Shown: positions 42,785 to 51,125 of the stretch, piece after piece
Numbering within the stretch: the first letter of the stretch is position 1
Layout of the letters: each line of letters starts with the position of its first letter
NCBI GenBank assembly: GCA_019637265.1
Contig: JAHBVY010000013.1
Span: 32,934-96,933, forward strand
Direction: 5' to 3'
Source: Polyangiaceae bacterium
Lineage (GTDB): Bacteria; Myxococcota_A; Polyangia; Polyangiales; Polyangiaceae
DNA: 64,000 nucleotides
Translations under genes and position numbers: made by a program
The notes under the pieces: generated by a model
Told to the model about the DNA's origin: nothing
What the model saw: the letters and a program-made list of their open reading frames with translations, nothing else
Databases searched by the model: none

Positions 42785-43720
42785 GTGGTGGGTAACGTGA
42801 GGCTCGAGGGTGAGCGCGTCGCGGTGACTGGGGCGAGCGGCTTCGTGGGGTCTCACCTCGCGCTCGCGCTCTCTGCGGCGGGGGCCGAGGTGACGGGGGT
42901 GGTGCGCAGCCCGGCGCGCGCGAGGTGGCTCGCGGAGCGAGGGGTGGCGCTGCGGCAGGCGGATCTCGCGGACGCCCAGGCGCTCGAGCGCGCCTTTCAG
43001 GGCGCGACGGCGGTGGTGGCGAACGCGGCGCTCGGCTCGAACCAGGGCAGCCTGGAGGAGCTGGTGCGCGTGAACACCACCGGCGTGCGCCACACGCTCA
43101 TGGCCGCGGCGCGCGCGGGGGTCACGCGGGTCGTCTACATCAGCAGCGTGGCTGTCTATAGGAATCGCCCGCGGGTGTGGCTGAAGGAAGACGCCGAGCA
43201 GGTCGATACCCGCGTCACGTCGCCGTGGCGGCGGCGCTGGGTGGTGAGCGACCTGACGACGGATTGGCGCTACTCGCTCAGCAAGGCGCGCGCGGAGGAG
43301 CTCGCCTTCAGTGAGGCGGAGCGGCTCGGTATCGAGCTCACCAGCCTGCGGCCTGGCCCGGTGTATGGCTCGCGGGATCCGAAGCTCACCGCGCGCCTCC
43401 GGCGCCGGCTACGCCTGCCGCTGCTCGTGGTGCCCAGCGTGGGGGTGCCGCTGGTGCACGCCGGGGACGTGGCGCTGGCGGCGGTGAGCGCGCTCGCGAG
43501 GCCGCACACCGCTCGGGAGGCTTACCATCTGGCCGCGCCGCCGGTGCCCCTGTCCGAGGTGTATCGGACGCTGATCCGCGTGGCGGGCGGCGGCCCGCGC
43601 GTCGTCACGCTGCCGGTGCCGCTGTGGGTCGGCTTCGATACGCGGAAGGCCGAGCGCGATCTGGGCTTCGAGCCACGCAGCCTGGAGGAGGGGCTGCGCG
43701 AGGCGCTGAGCGAGGGGTGA
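42785..43720 (+). CDS. NAD-dependent epimerase/dehydratase (extended SDR)
   Basis: 311 aa. The Rossmann motif VTGASGFVGSHLALAL is near the start; YISSVAVY supplies the Ser and YSLSK the catalytic Tyr/Lys. Later GPVYGSRDP and a C-terminal substrate domain fit sugar or 3-beta-HSD-like extended SDRs. Several GTG starts are possible (42785, 42788, 42797). Substrate unknown. Confidence 0.86.
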   Translation: MVGNVRLEGERVAVTGASGFVGSHLALALSAAGAEVTGVVRSPARARWLAERGVALRQADLADAQALERAFQGATAVVANAALGSNQGSLEELVRVNTTGVRHTLMAAARAGVTRVVYISSVAVYRNRPRVWLKEDAEQVDTRVTSPWRRRWVVSDLTTDWRYSLSKARAEELAFSEAERLGIELTSLRPGPVYGSRDPKLTARLRRRLRLPLLVVPSVGVPLVHAGDVALAAVSALARPHTAREAYHLAAPPVPLSEVYRTLIRVAGGGPRVVTLPVPLWVGFDTRKAERDLGFEPRSLEEGLREALSEG

Positions 43721-43741
43721 GCACATTCGAGTGCCGAGTGA

Positions 43742-43769
43742 GGGGGCAGGTTTGAAACCCGCCCCTACC
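43742..43769. repeat. REP-like hairpin, copy 3
   Basis: GGGGGCAGGTTTGAAACCC followed by GCCCCTACC. It lies just after the epimerase stop. A small hairpin AGGCGTTTGACGCCT follows at about 43784-43798. Confidence 0.6.
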
Positions 43770-43888
43770 GAGTCGGGGGTCGAGGCGTTTGACGCCTGCC
43801 TGTACGTGATGCCTGTGACCGACGAGTCTCGACGTCGTGCGGGACGGTTGATCGAGTAGCTGCCTGTTGCCGAGGGGTGAGCAGCGCT

Positions 43889-44323
43889 CTACTCCGGGCA
43901 GCAGTCGTCGGGTTGGTAGCGGGCGCAGGGGACCTCGGCGGGGACGCTCCAGGTGCGTTGAAAGCAGCTCGGCTGACAGCTAGTGACCACGGCTTCCATG
44001 CGGGTGGATTGCTCGAAGCTGAAGCCGTCGACGCAGTCTTGCTCGTCGCGGGCGAGGGGCGCGCGCCCCTCGCAGGCGCCCGCGGTGACGCAGGCGAGGC
44101 AGCTGCAGCTCTCGCGGCTGAGGGCGACGCCTGGGCGGGTGTAGCTCGGGGGCTCCAGCGCTGGCGGGGGGGCACCTTCTGCGCAGCCTAAGTAAGTGAC
44201 CTGCCAAACCCCCAAACAAGCAAGCAGCTTCGAAAACGGCGGATACCGGCGGTGGGGCGAGCGCTCCCGACCGAGGTGCCCTGCGTCGCGGATCGGTGGC
44301 GAGCGGTGGGGCCAGGGCGTCAT
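43889..44323 (-). CDS. Small Cys-rich exported protein (possible lipoprotein)
   Basis: 144 aa if the ATG at 44323 is used; a TTG at 44215 would give 108. A hydrophobic stretch (LLACLGVWQVTYLGC) ends in a possible lipobox. The mature part has about ten Cys (SCSCLACVTAGACEG, CQPSCFQ, DDCCPE), as in small disulfide-rich secreted proteins. A G-tract element falls exactly on the hydrophobic segment, so the signal peptide may be borrowed from the repeat or the true start may lie elsewhere. The family was not recognised. Confidence 0.45.
   Translation of the reverse strand: MTPWPHRSPPIRDAGHLGRERSPHRRYPPFSKLLACLGVWQVTYLGCAEGAPPPALEPPSYTRPGVALSRESCSCLACVTAGACEGRAPLARDEQDCVDGFSFEQSTRMEAVVTSCQPSCFQRTWSVPAEVPCARYQPDDCCPE
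44203..44217 (-). repeat. G-tract element copy 17 (- orientation)
   Basis: GCCAAACCCCCAAAC, preceded by GACCT as in copy 14. With 42739 it brackets the epimerase and the small Cys-rich ORF. Confidence 0.68.
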
Positions 44324-44515
44324 GGGCGGAGGGACCCCGCTAACCCACGAAGCCTTGGGTGACCCTGGCGCAGGGCGTCAATGCGGGGGAAGTGGGGGAG
44401 CGGCGGTCAGGGAGTTTGGTTCGGGTGCCTGGTGTGAGGGAGCTTGGCGCGCTGCGGCATGGTTTTTCCGCGTCAGATATTTGTCCAGCGCGCGCGTCTT
44501 CCATCAAGTGGAGGC

Positions 44516-44701
44516 ATGGAGTTCTTCCGTGACGCTCCCGGGATGGTGCTGACCCTGCTCCTCTTCGAGCTGCTGTTCGTGCTGGTGCTGCTCGGTCGTC
44601 GTCGCCGGGCGGAGCCGCGGGGGCTGCCCTTCAAGGGCGCCGTCTCGAGCGCGCGGCGTGAGCCGCTCGGGTTTCATGAGCGACTCGGCGTGCGGCTGTA
44701 G
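44516..44701 (+). CDS. Small single-pass membrane protein
   Basis: 61 aa; ATG preceded by GGAGG. One N-terminal transmembrane helix (MVLTLLLFELLFVLVLLG) is followed by a basic cytoplasmic tail. It is 27 bp before dtd on the same strand, so may share its transcript. No known family. Confidence 0.55.
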   Translation: MEFFRDAPGMVLTLLLFELLFVLVLLGRRRRAEPRGLPFKGAVSSARREPLGFHERLGVRL

Positions 44702-44728
44702 CAGTCAGGTAGGCTAACAGGTAAGCCG

Positions 44729-45190
44729 ATGAGAGCCGTGGTGCAGCGGGTGACGCGCTGCCGGGTGGAGGTGATCACGGGGGCCGAGCGCACCCAGGTG
44801 GGCGCGATCGAGCGCGGCTACTGCGTGCTGGTGGGGGTGGCGGTGGGGGACACCGAGCGCGACGCCGAGTGGCTGGCGGAGCGGGTCTTGGGGCTCCGCC
44901 TGTTCGAGGACGCGGACGGGAAGATGAACCTGTCGCTCGAGCAGGTGGGGGGCGCGCTGCTGGCGGTGAGTCAGTTCACGCTGCTCGGTGACGCGCGGCG
45001 CGGGCGTCGCCCGAGCTTCACCGCGGCGCACGAGCCGGTGGGCGCGGAGCGGCTGTTCGAGCACTTCTGTCAGGTGGCGCGCCAGCGTGGCGCCGTGGTG
45101 GAGACAGGGCGCTTTCGGACGCACATGAGCGTGTCGATCGAGAACGATGGGCCCGTCACCTTGCTGCTCGACAGTCGCCGTCAGTTCTGA
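44729..45190 (+). CDS. dtd: D-aminoacyl-tRNA deacylase
   Basis: 153 aa. The two hallmark motifs are present: SQFTL (81-85) and NxGPVT (residues 139-144). The dimer uses them to form the chiral pocket that removes D-amino acids (and glycine from tRNA-Ala). Length and start MRAVVQRVTR are typical. Confidence 0.95.
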   Translation: MRAVVQRVTRCRVEVITGAERTQVGAIERGYCVLVGVAVGDTERDAEWLAERVLGLRLFEDADGKMNLSLEQVGGALLAVSQFTLLGDARRGRRPSFTAAHEPVGAERLFEHFCQVARQRGAVVETGRFRTHMSVSIENDGPVTLLLDSRRQF

Positions 45191-45263
45191 ATGTCGCGGT
45201 GTGCTGTCATGGCGCGCGGGTAGCGGGTGGCGCCGGGCAGGGCACCTGAGCTAGATCGGGGGC

Positions 45264-45680
45264 ATGGACATTCGACGCATGGGGGAGGCGGACCTCCCGG
45301 AAGTAGCGCGGCTCTACTTGAAGGCCTACGGCTCGAGCTGGAACGAGCCGGGCGCGCAGCGGTACCTCGCCAAGTTTCAGCGCATCGAGCCGGAGAGCTG
45401 CCTGGTAGCGTTGGACGCGGGGCAGATCATCGGCGCCGTGTTGGCGTACTCCTTCGAGCGTGACACGGGGCTCGTGCTGTTCATCCAAGAGGTGTTCGTG
45501 GATCCGGAGCGCCGCAAGCAAGGCGTGGGGCGGCGCCTCATCAGCTGGCTTCGTGACAGCTTCACCCTCGCCGCGAAGGTCAAGGTGACGCCGCTCGTGA
45601 AGGCGGACACCGGGGTGCTCAACTTCTACAACAGCCTCGGCTTCGAGAAGGACCGCGCCGTCACCTTCATGGACGGCTGA
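45264..45680 (+). CDS. GNAT-family N-acetyltransferase
   Basis: 138 aa. Acetyl-CoA binding loop EVFVDPERRKQGVGRRLISWL (R/Q-x-x-G-x-G/A) and the C-terminal NFYNSLGFEKD strand-loop are typical. Substrate unknown; it stands 73 bp after dtd. Confidence 0.85.
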   Translation: MDIRRMGEADLPEVARLYLKAYGSSWNEPGAQRYLAKFQRIEPESCLVALDAGQIIGAVLAYSFERDTGLVLFIQEVFVDPERRKQGVGRRLISWLRDSFTLAAKVKVTPLVKADTGVLNFYNSLGFEKDRAVTFMDG

Positions 45681-45800
45681 GTCAGCTAGCGAAGGCGCGA
45701 GTCTCGCTGAGCGCTCAGCGCTGCTGTGGGGTGAATCATCATTCGCCCTCACCGCGGGTCGCGACTTGTGCCGGCTCGCGCCTTCGATTAAGCGAGCCCC

Positions 45801-46106
45801 GTGCCTCGCATCGAGTTCGTGGGTGGCGCCAAGGCGCGCGACAAGGCAGTGGACGTGCCGGAAGGTGGGTCGCTGGTCGACCTGTGTGATCAGGTGCTCG
45901 CGCCGGTGCCCTTCTCGTGTCGCTCGGCGAGCTGCGGGACCTGCCAGGTGCAGGTGCTCGAGGGGGCGGAGCTGCTCGAGCCGGCGAGTGAAGAGGAGCA
46001 AGATCTGCTCGACCTGCTCGACGACGGTGAGGGCTCCCGGCTCGCGTGTCAGGCGCGGGTGAAGCCAGGGCCAGGCCTGGTGCGGCTCCGCCCGATTGGG
46101 ACTTGA
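45801..46106 (+). CDS. 2Fe-2S ferredoxin
   Basis: 101 aa, GTG start. Cluster ligands C40, C45, C48 and C83 in the pattern C-x4-C-x2-C...C (FSCRSASCGTCQ and ACQARV) fit plant/adrenodoxin-type ferredoxins. An electron carrier of the cytoplasm; its partner reductase is not in the immediate neighbourhood. Confidence 0.9.
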   Translation: MPRIEFVGGAKARDKAVDVPEGGSLVDLCDQVLAPVPFSCRSASCGTCQVQVLEGAELLEPASEEEQDLLDLLDDGEGSRLACQARVKPGPGLVRLRPIGT

Positions 46107-46116
46107 AACTGTCTGT

Positions 46117-46143
46117 GCGGGCGGGTTTGAAACCCGCCCCTAC
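46117..46143. repeat. REP-like hairpin, copy 4
   Basis: GCGGGCGGGTTT-GAAACCCGCCCCTACC, almost perfectly symmetrical, between the ferredoxin and quinone oxidoreductase genes (convergent ends). Confidence 0.65.
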
Positions 46144-46226
46144 CGTCAGTTGAGAAGACTACCTGCTTCGCGGGCTCATCGGCTGATCGAACTGAGCCGC
46201 GCGATTTCGTCAGCTGAGCCACCCCC

Positions 46227-47198
46227 TCACACTTCGAGCACGATCTTCCCGAGGTTGAGGTTTTGCTCCATGCGCTCGTGCGCGAGCCGCACCTCCTCCA
46301 ACGTGAATACGCGATCGAGGACGGGCTCGAGCTCGCCGCTCACGAAGCCTGGGAGGCTCTTCGCTACGAAGCGCTCCGTGATCGCGGTTTTATCCTCCAG
46401 GGAGCGGGAGCGCATCACGAGCCCTAAGATCTGCAGGCGCCGCGCGAGCAATTGCCCGAGGTTCACCGTGGCCTTGGCGCCGCCGAGCACTCCGATCACC
46501 ACCAACCTGCCACCCTCCGCGAGCAGCTTCGCGTGCTCCTCCCAGTAGCTCCCTCCGACGAAGTCGAGCACCAAGTCCACGCCACCGAACGCCTCGCGGC
46601 ACGCGGAGCCGAAGGCCGCCTCTCGGTAGTTGATGGCGAGCTCCGCGCCGAGCTCCCGCGCCAGCTCACACTTCGCTTCGGAGCCGGCGGTGGCCGCCAC
46701 GCGCGCTCCAGCGCGCCGCGCGAGCTGCACCGCGGCGGAGCCCACCCCGCCCGCCGCCGCGTGGATCAACACGCGCTGCCCCGGCTTCGAGTCGCCCAAG
46801 GTGAAGAGCGCCTCCTGCGCGGTGAGGAAGGCCTCTGGGATGGCGGCGGCGTCCGTGAAGCTCATGCCCTCCGGGATCGGCACCGCGAGCCGCTCGCTCA
46901 CCGTCACCTGCTCGGCGTAGCCACCGCCGGGCAACAGCGCCATCACGCGCTCACCTAGTTTCCGTGTGGTAACGCCAGGCCCCAGCGCCCTCACCACCCC
47001 CGCGCACTCGAGCCCCAAGACACAGGTGGCGCCCGGAGGCGGCGGGTAGAGCCCGCGGCGCTGGAGCAGATCCGCGCGGTTCAGGGCGGTGGCGCGCACA
47101 GCGATCAGCACCTCCCCGGGGCCGGGCTGGGGGTTTGGCAAGTCAGTGATACTGAGCTGTTCAGGCCCTCCGAACTCCTTCACGACCACGGCGCGCAT
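46227..47198 (-). CDS. NAD(P)H:quinone oxidoreductase, zinc-free MDR family
   Basis: 323 aa. N-terminal GroES-like domain (NRADLLQRRGLYPPPPG, LGLECAGVV), then the NADPH-binding AAAGGVGSAAVQLARRAGA. The zinc-binding cysteines of alcohol dehydrogenases are absent, as in QOR/PIG3-type enzymes. It probably reduces quinones or enones with NADPH. A G-tract-like GGGGGTTTGGC occurs at 47129 inside the coding sequence and is probably chance. Confidence 0.9.
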   Translation of the reverse strand: MRAVVVKEFGGPEQLSITDLPNPQPGPGEVLIAVRATALNRADLLQRRGLYPPPPGATCVLGLECAGVVRALGPGVTTRKLGERVMALLPGGGYAEQVTVSERLAVPIPEGMSFTDAAAIPEAFLTAQEALFTLGDSKPGQRVLIHAAAGGVGSAAVQLARRAGARVAATAGSEAKCELARELGAELAINYREAAFGSACREAFGGVDLVLDFVGGSYWEEHAKLLAEGGRLVVIGVLGGAKATVNLGQLLARRLQILGLVMRSRSLEDKTAITERFVAKSLPGFVSGELEPVLDRVFTLEEVRLAHERMEQNLNLGKIVLEV

Positions 47199-47265
47199 CG
47201 TCCGGGCTTAGCACGGTCGCACCGCTCAGGGCGCTCAGTCTCTGATCAGCGGTGAAGCTCAGCGT

Positions 47266-47311
47266 CACGAAGCGCGCCTGCCCCCACGAAGCGCAGCGTG
47301 CCACGAAGCGC
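47266..47311. repeat. Three copies of CACGAAGCGC
   Basis: CACGAAGCGC begins at 47266, 47285 and 47302 (19- and 17-bp steps), between the quinone oxidoreductase start and the ROK stop. Confidence 0.5.
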
Positions 47312-47316
47312 GCTAT

Positions 47317-48210
47317 TCAGGGCGCGAACCGTGGGAGCAGCGCCGCGCCCACCACGCCCGCGGCGTCCCCCAGCTCGCTCACCACGAGCGGCAGCTCCGC
47401 GAGCGGCGGCGCATAAGCTCGCTCGCGCATCGCCGCGCGCATCGGCGCTTCGAGCCGCGTGAACGACGCCGAGATCCCTCCGCTGAACACCACCGCCTCC
47501 AAGTCCAATAGGTGCTGAATGCTGATCAAGCCTTCACCCAGCGCAGCCCCCATCCGCTCAAAGGTAAGTACCCCTGCCTGCTCTCCGCGCGCCGCGCTGT
47601 CGGCGATGTCGCGCACCTCCGCCCCCTCACCGCCCAGCTCATGGAAGCTCCTGAGCAGCGCCTGGGTGCCCGCGTAGGCCTCCAAGGTGCCGCTGAGGCC
47701 GGCGCTGTCCTTCGGCGCGGCCTCATCCCGTGAGAGCTGCAGGTGACCAATCTCCCCCGCGAAGCCGAGCGCGCCGCGGCGCAGCTGGCCGCCCAACACC
47801 AAGCCTCCGCCCACCCCGGTGCCCAGCATCACCACCAAGAAGTCGCGGTAGCGGCGGCCCCAGCCGTGCTCCCGCTCGCCGAGCGCCGCCGCCGTGGCGT
47901 CGTTCTCCACCACCACCGGGCAGCCGAGCCGCCGCGAGAGCTCGGCCCCGATGTTCAGGCCCTGGAAGCCCGGCACGTTGGGGAGGCGCCAGCACACGCC
48001 GCTCGCGTCCGTTTCCCCGGGGATCGCGAAGCCGACGTGAGGCGGCGCGGGCGTGAGCTCCTTCACCAAGCCAGCGACCCGGTCGAGGATCTGAAGGGGG
48101 CCGCCCCCCGCGGTGGGCGCCACGCGCTGCTCGGTGATGCGGCCCTCCAAGACGCGCCCCACCTTGATGCGGGTGCCGCCCATGTCCACGCCGATGTCAC
48201 CGTCACTCAT
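47317..48210 (-). CDS. ROK-family sugar kinase (glucokinase-like)
   Basis: 297 aa; ATG at 48210. The phosphate loop DMGGTRIKVGRV, the VVENDATAAALGE segment with the catalytic Asp, and GTGVGGGLVLGG are typical of ROK kinases. The usual zinc motif with three Cys after GEIGH is missing: GEIGHLQLSRDEAAPKDSAG has none. It may therefore be a non-zinc subgroup. It starts 7 bp after the acyl-CoA dehydrogenase stop, probably one transcript. Confidence 0.85.
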   Translation of the reverse strand: MSDGDIGVDMGGTRIKVGRVLEGRITEQRVAPTAGGGPLQILDRVAGLVKELTPAPPHVGFAIPGETDASGVCWRLPNVPGFQGLNIGAELSRRLGCPVVVENDATAAALGEREHGWGRRYRDFLVVMLGTGVGGGLVLGGQLRRGALGFAGEIGHLQLSRDEAAPKDSAGLSGTLEAYAGTQALLRSFHELGGEGAEVRDIADSAARGEQAGVLTFERMGAALGEGLISIQHLLDLEAVVFSGGISASFTRLEAPMRAAMRERAYAPPLAELPLVVSELGDAAGVVGAALLPRFAP

Positions 48211-48217
48211 GGATCCG

Positions 48218-49372
48218 CTACAGCCCGAGCTGCTTGGCGATGATCTCATTCATGATCTCGGTGGTGCCGCCGCCGATGGGCAAGAGCCGCGCGTCCCGCG
48301 CGAAGCGCTCCACCCGCGTCTCGCGCATGTACCCCATGCCGCCGAAGATCTGCACGGCCTCGTAACAGACCTCCTGCGCCACCTGGGCGGCGAAGTTCTT
48401 TGCCATGCTGACCTCCGTGACCAGGTACTCCCCAGCGGCGACGCGGCGCGCCAGCTCCCAGTTGAAGGCCTTGGCCACCCGCGTCTTGGTGGCCATCTCC
48501 GCGAGCTTGTGGCGCGTCACCTGAAAACCGGTGAGCGGCCGACCGAAGGCCTGGCGCTCCTTGGCGTAGGCGATCGCATCAGCCAGCACGATCTCGGCGG
48601 TGGCGTGGCCATAGAACGCGAGCGAGAGCCGCTCCGCCTGGAAGCTCTGCATGATGGCGAGGAAGCCGCTGCCCTCCTCGCCCAGGCGCTGATCGAGCGG
48701 CACCTTCACGTCGTCGAAGCTGAGCTCCGCCGTGTCGCTCGCCCACCAGCCCGTCTTGTTCAAGGCGCGGCTGGCGCTGAAGCCCGGCGTGCCGCGCTCC
48801 ACCACGAAGAAGGTCAGCCCACCGTGCGCATCTTCCCCCGTGCGCGCCAGCACCGTCACCAAGTCCGCCCGCACGCCGCTCGTGATGAACAGCTTGGCGC
48901 CCGAGAGGCGGTAGTGGTCGCCGTCCCTCACCGCGCGCGTCTTCACCCCCGCGACGTCGCTGCCCGCGCCGGGCTCGGTGATCGCGAGCGCCGCGATGTG
49001 CTCACCGCTCAGCACCTTCGGGACGAAGCGCTGCTTCTGCTCCTCCGTGCCGAGCGCCATGATGGGCGGCAGCGCGATCCCCAGCGACCCCAGGCTGGCG
49101 ACCAAGCCGCTCGAGCCGCCTTCGAGCAGCGTCTCCACGCTCAGCATCGAGTGGAGCAAGTCGCCCCCGCCGCCGCCGTACGCCTCCGGGAAGCTCACCC
49201 CCAAGATGCCCGCCTCGGCCGCCTCCGTGTAGAGCGAGCGCGGGAAGCTGCCCGCCTCCTCCCACTCCACCACGTGCGGTGCGATGCGCTCCCGCGCGAA
49301 GCGCCGACACGTCTCCGCGAAGGCGCGATGCGTATCGGTCAGCCCAGCTGACTCAGGTGACGGTGCGCTCAT
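48218..49372 (-). CDS. Acyl-CoA dehydrogenase
   Basis: 384 aa. Three-domain ACAD: N-terminal helices, FAD-contacting AITEPGAGSDVAGVKT and FITSG, and C-terminal IFGGMGYMRETRVERFARDAR. The C-terminal motif is GGGTTEIM rather than YEGT, so the usual MCAD-type Glu is absent; the base is likely the Glu in AERL, as in long-chain/isovaleryl types. It performs the first step of beta-oxidation of a chain length that cannot be told. Together with FadN and FadA (2.7-6.2 kb) it completes a cycle, but the genes are far apart. Confidence 0.9.
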   Translation of the reverse strand: MSAPSPESAGLTDTHRAFAETCRRFARERIAPHVVEWEEAGSFPRSLYTEAAEAGILGVSFPEAYGGGGGDLLHSMLSVETLLEGGSSGLVASLGSLGIALPPIMALGTEEQKQRFVPKVLSGEHIAALAITEPGAGSDVAGVKTRAVRDGDHYRLSGAKLFITSGVRADLVTVLARTGEDAHGGLTFFVVERGTPGFSASRALNKTGWWASDTAELSFDDVKVPLDQRLGEEGSGFLAIMQSFQAERLSLAFYGHATAEIVLADAIAYAKERQAFGRPLTGFQVTRHKLAEMATKTRVAKAFNWELARRVAAGEYLVTEVSMAKNFAAQVAQEVCYEAVQIFGGMGYMRETRVERFARDARLLPIGGGTTEIMNEIIAKQLGL

Positions 49373-49424
49373 GTCCAGGTCTCCGCGAAGGCGGCGTATC
49401 GGTCAGCATAGCTGACGGTGAGGC
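49311..49424. repeat. Duplicated 5' edge of the acyl-CoA dehydrogenase gene
   Basis: GTCTCCGCGAAGGCG, then CGTATCGGTCAGC and AGCTGAC, occur in the first codons (49311-49366) and again just upstream (49379-49424), with small indels. A further TCAGCTCAGCTGA palindrome follows at about 49443. Confidence 0.6.
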
Positions 49425-49483
49425 GCTTGGGTGTGATGTCAGTCAGCTCAGCTGACTGCATAGCCCATCAGGGGGCGGGATCA

Positions 49484-49497
49484 GGGGGTTTGACGGC
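49484..49497 (+). repeat. G-tract element copy 19 (+ orientation)
   Basis: GGGGGTTTGACGGC, then ACCGC as in copy 6. It is intergenic, between the small lipoprotein and acyl-CoA dehydrogenase genes. Confidence 0.6.
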
Positions 49498-49549
49498 ACC
49501 GCACCCCACGCGCTGCGGCGGCTCCAGCGGCAGGGAGGCCCGGCTCACG

Positions 49550-49954
49550 TCAGTGGCAGGCCGCGTAGTTCAGCGCGGCGATGATGGTGAAGCCGCTCCC
49601 GGTGCAGTTCGCGCTCACGCTGCCCTCGACGTTGTACACGCCGTTGATCTGGGTGTTGGTCTGGTTGATGACGAGGGTGCCGCAGTCCTCGCCCACCAGC
49701 GTGCCCAGCGGCTGCCCCGGCGCGAAGTGGAACAGGCGGAAGCCACCCTCCGGCTTGCCGGCGAAGCGGATTTGGTTCCCCTTGTCGTCGAACAGCGAGA
49801 TGCCGCTGAAGGTGGCGCCGGTGTTGGCCTGCCCGGAGCGACACTGCTTCACCTCGAAGGGTGCGCCGTTGACGGTGACCGTGCCCGTGGTCTCGCTCTT
49901 ACAAGCGAGCAGGGCCACGCCCAAGACGGCGACTGCCGCTACGATTGTCCGCAT
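49550..49954 (-). CDS. Small lipoprotein, unknown function
   Basis: 134 aa from the ATG at 49954. Signal peptide with lipobox ALLACKS. The mature part is a beta-rich domain with two Cys pairs (QCRSGQ, EDCGTLV, ANCTG, YAACH). The family was not recognised. The 182 open bases upstream have no coding character. Confidence 0.7.
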   Translation of the reverse strand: MRTIVAAVAVLGVALLACKSETTGTVTVNGAPFEVKQCRSGQANTGATFSGISLFDDKGNQIRFAGKPEGGFRLFHFAPGQPLGTLVGEDCGTLVINQTNTQINGVYNVEGSVSANCTGSGFTIIAALNYAACH

Positions 49955-50019
49955 TCGGCATCGGTACCACAGCTTTTCCGAGGATAAAACAGGCTTGGTT
50001 CGGGGATTGGGGGGAGCCG

Positions 50020-50943
50020 TCACGTCGCCTCGCGGCGCCGTGCGCCCAGCGCCCGAAGGATGCTGGAGCCCAGCAGCAAGAGTCCCCCAGCGATCGACGG
50101 CAGCCCCGGCACCTCGCCTTGGAGCCACAGCGCCCACAGCGGGCTCAGGCTCGGCTCGAGCAAGATGAGCAGGCTCGCGTCCAGCGCGGGCAGCGTGCGC
50201 ATCGCGAGCGTGAGCAGCAGGTAGGCGAGCCCGATTTGCACCACGCCGAGGTACAGCACCGCGACGAAGTCCGAGAGCCCCGCTTGGCTGAGCGCCGGCT
50301 CACCCGTGAGCGCCCACGGCAGGCACACGAGCCCCGCGATGACGTTCCCCGTCACCAGCGCCGTCAGGCTCTCACGCCCCTCATTGTGGAGCCAGCGCAG
50401 CCCCATGATGGTGCCGGCCCAAGCCACCCCGGAGGCGCAGGCGAGCACGTTGCCGAGCGGCGGGTTGGGCGCCGTGGCCTGCGGCGTGCGCTCGAAGAAG
50501 AACAGCACGAGGCCCAGCGCCACCGCCCCAATAAAGCCGATGTCTCGCCGCTCGATCGGCTCCTTCAAGAGCCACGGGCCCGCCAGCATCACCCAGAGCG
50601 GCGCCGTGGACTGGAGGAAGATGGTGCTGGCGGCGGTCGTCAGCTTGTTTGCCAACACGAACAGCACCATGGTGCTCGCGTAGGTGAGGCCGACGAGCAG
50701 CGTCGGGAGCCCGTAGCCGCGCCGGCTCTGACGGAACACCAGCCACAGCGCGCAGGCCGCGACGAGCGAGCGCAGGCCCGCGACCTGAGCGCCGCTCAGC
50801 GTGGTCAGCTTGATGGCGGCGCCCCCCGTCGAGAACAACACCGCCGACGCCAGGATGCACAGCCTCGCCGTGCCCAGCGAGAGGCCTGAGGTCGGCGCCG
50901 GCGCGAGGGGAGGGGTGACCGCGCGGCCTGCCGGGGAGCTCAC
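50020..50943 (-). CDS. EamA/DMT-family transporter
   Basis: 307 aa. Ten hydrophobic segments in two EamA repeats; the first has LFSTGGAAIKL and the second GVAWAGTIMGLRW and ILLEPSLSPLWALW. A probable exporter of small metabolites; substrate unknown. Confidence 0.9.
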   Translation of the reverse strand: MSSPAGRAVTPPLAPAPTSGLSLGTARLCILASAVLFSTGGAAIKLTTLSGAQVAGLRSLVAACALWLVFRQSRRGYGLPTLLVGLTYASTMVLFVLANKLTTAASTIFLQSTAPLWVMLAGPWLLKEPIERRDIGFIGAVALGLVLFFFERTPQATAPNPPLGNVLACASGVAWAGTIMGLRWLHNEGRESLTALVTGNVIAGLVCLPWALTGEPALSQAGLSDFVAVLYLGVVQIGLAYLLLTLAMRTLPALDASLLILLEPSLSPLWALWLQGEVPGLPSIAGGLLLLGSSILRALGARRREAT

Positions 50944-51125
50944 GCCGGCGCTATATCACGCGGCGCGCGCCCGGCACGGCCCCCGCCTCCACCCCAGGCT
51001 TCACGCAGCACGCCGGAGCAGCGCATGCCGCGTGGCGTCACGCCGTGGGCTGGAGGCCCGCCTCCGCAGAGCGGCTCATCGTCAGCTTGAATGACCGTCT
51101 GGGCTACCCCCCCATGGGGACGGCC

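Noticed and set aside
47129..47139. GGGGGTTTGGC inside the quinone oxidoreductase
   Set aside because: It encodes a normal PNPQPGP stretch of that family; counted as chance.
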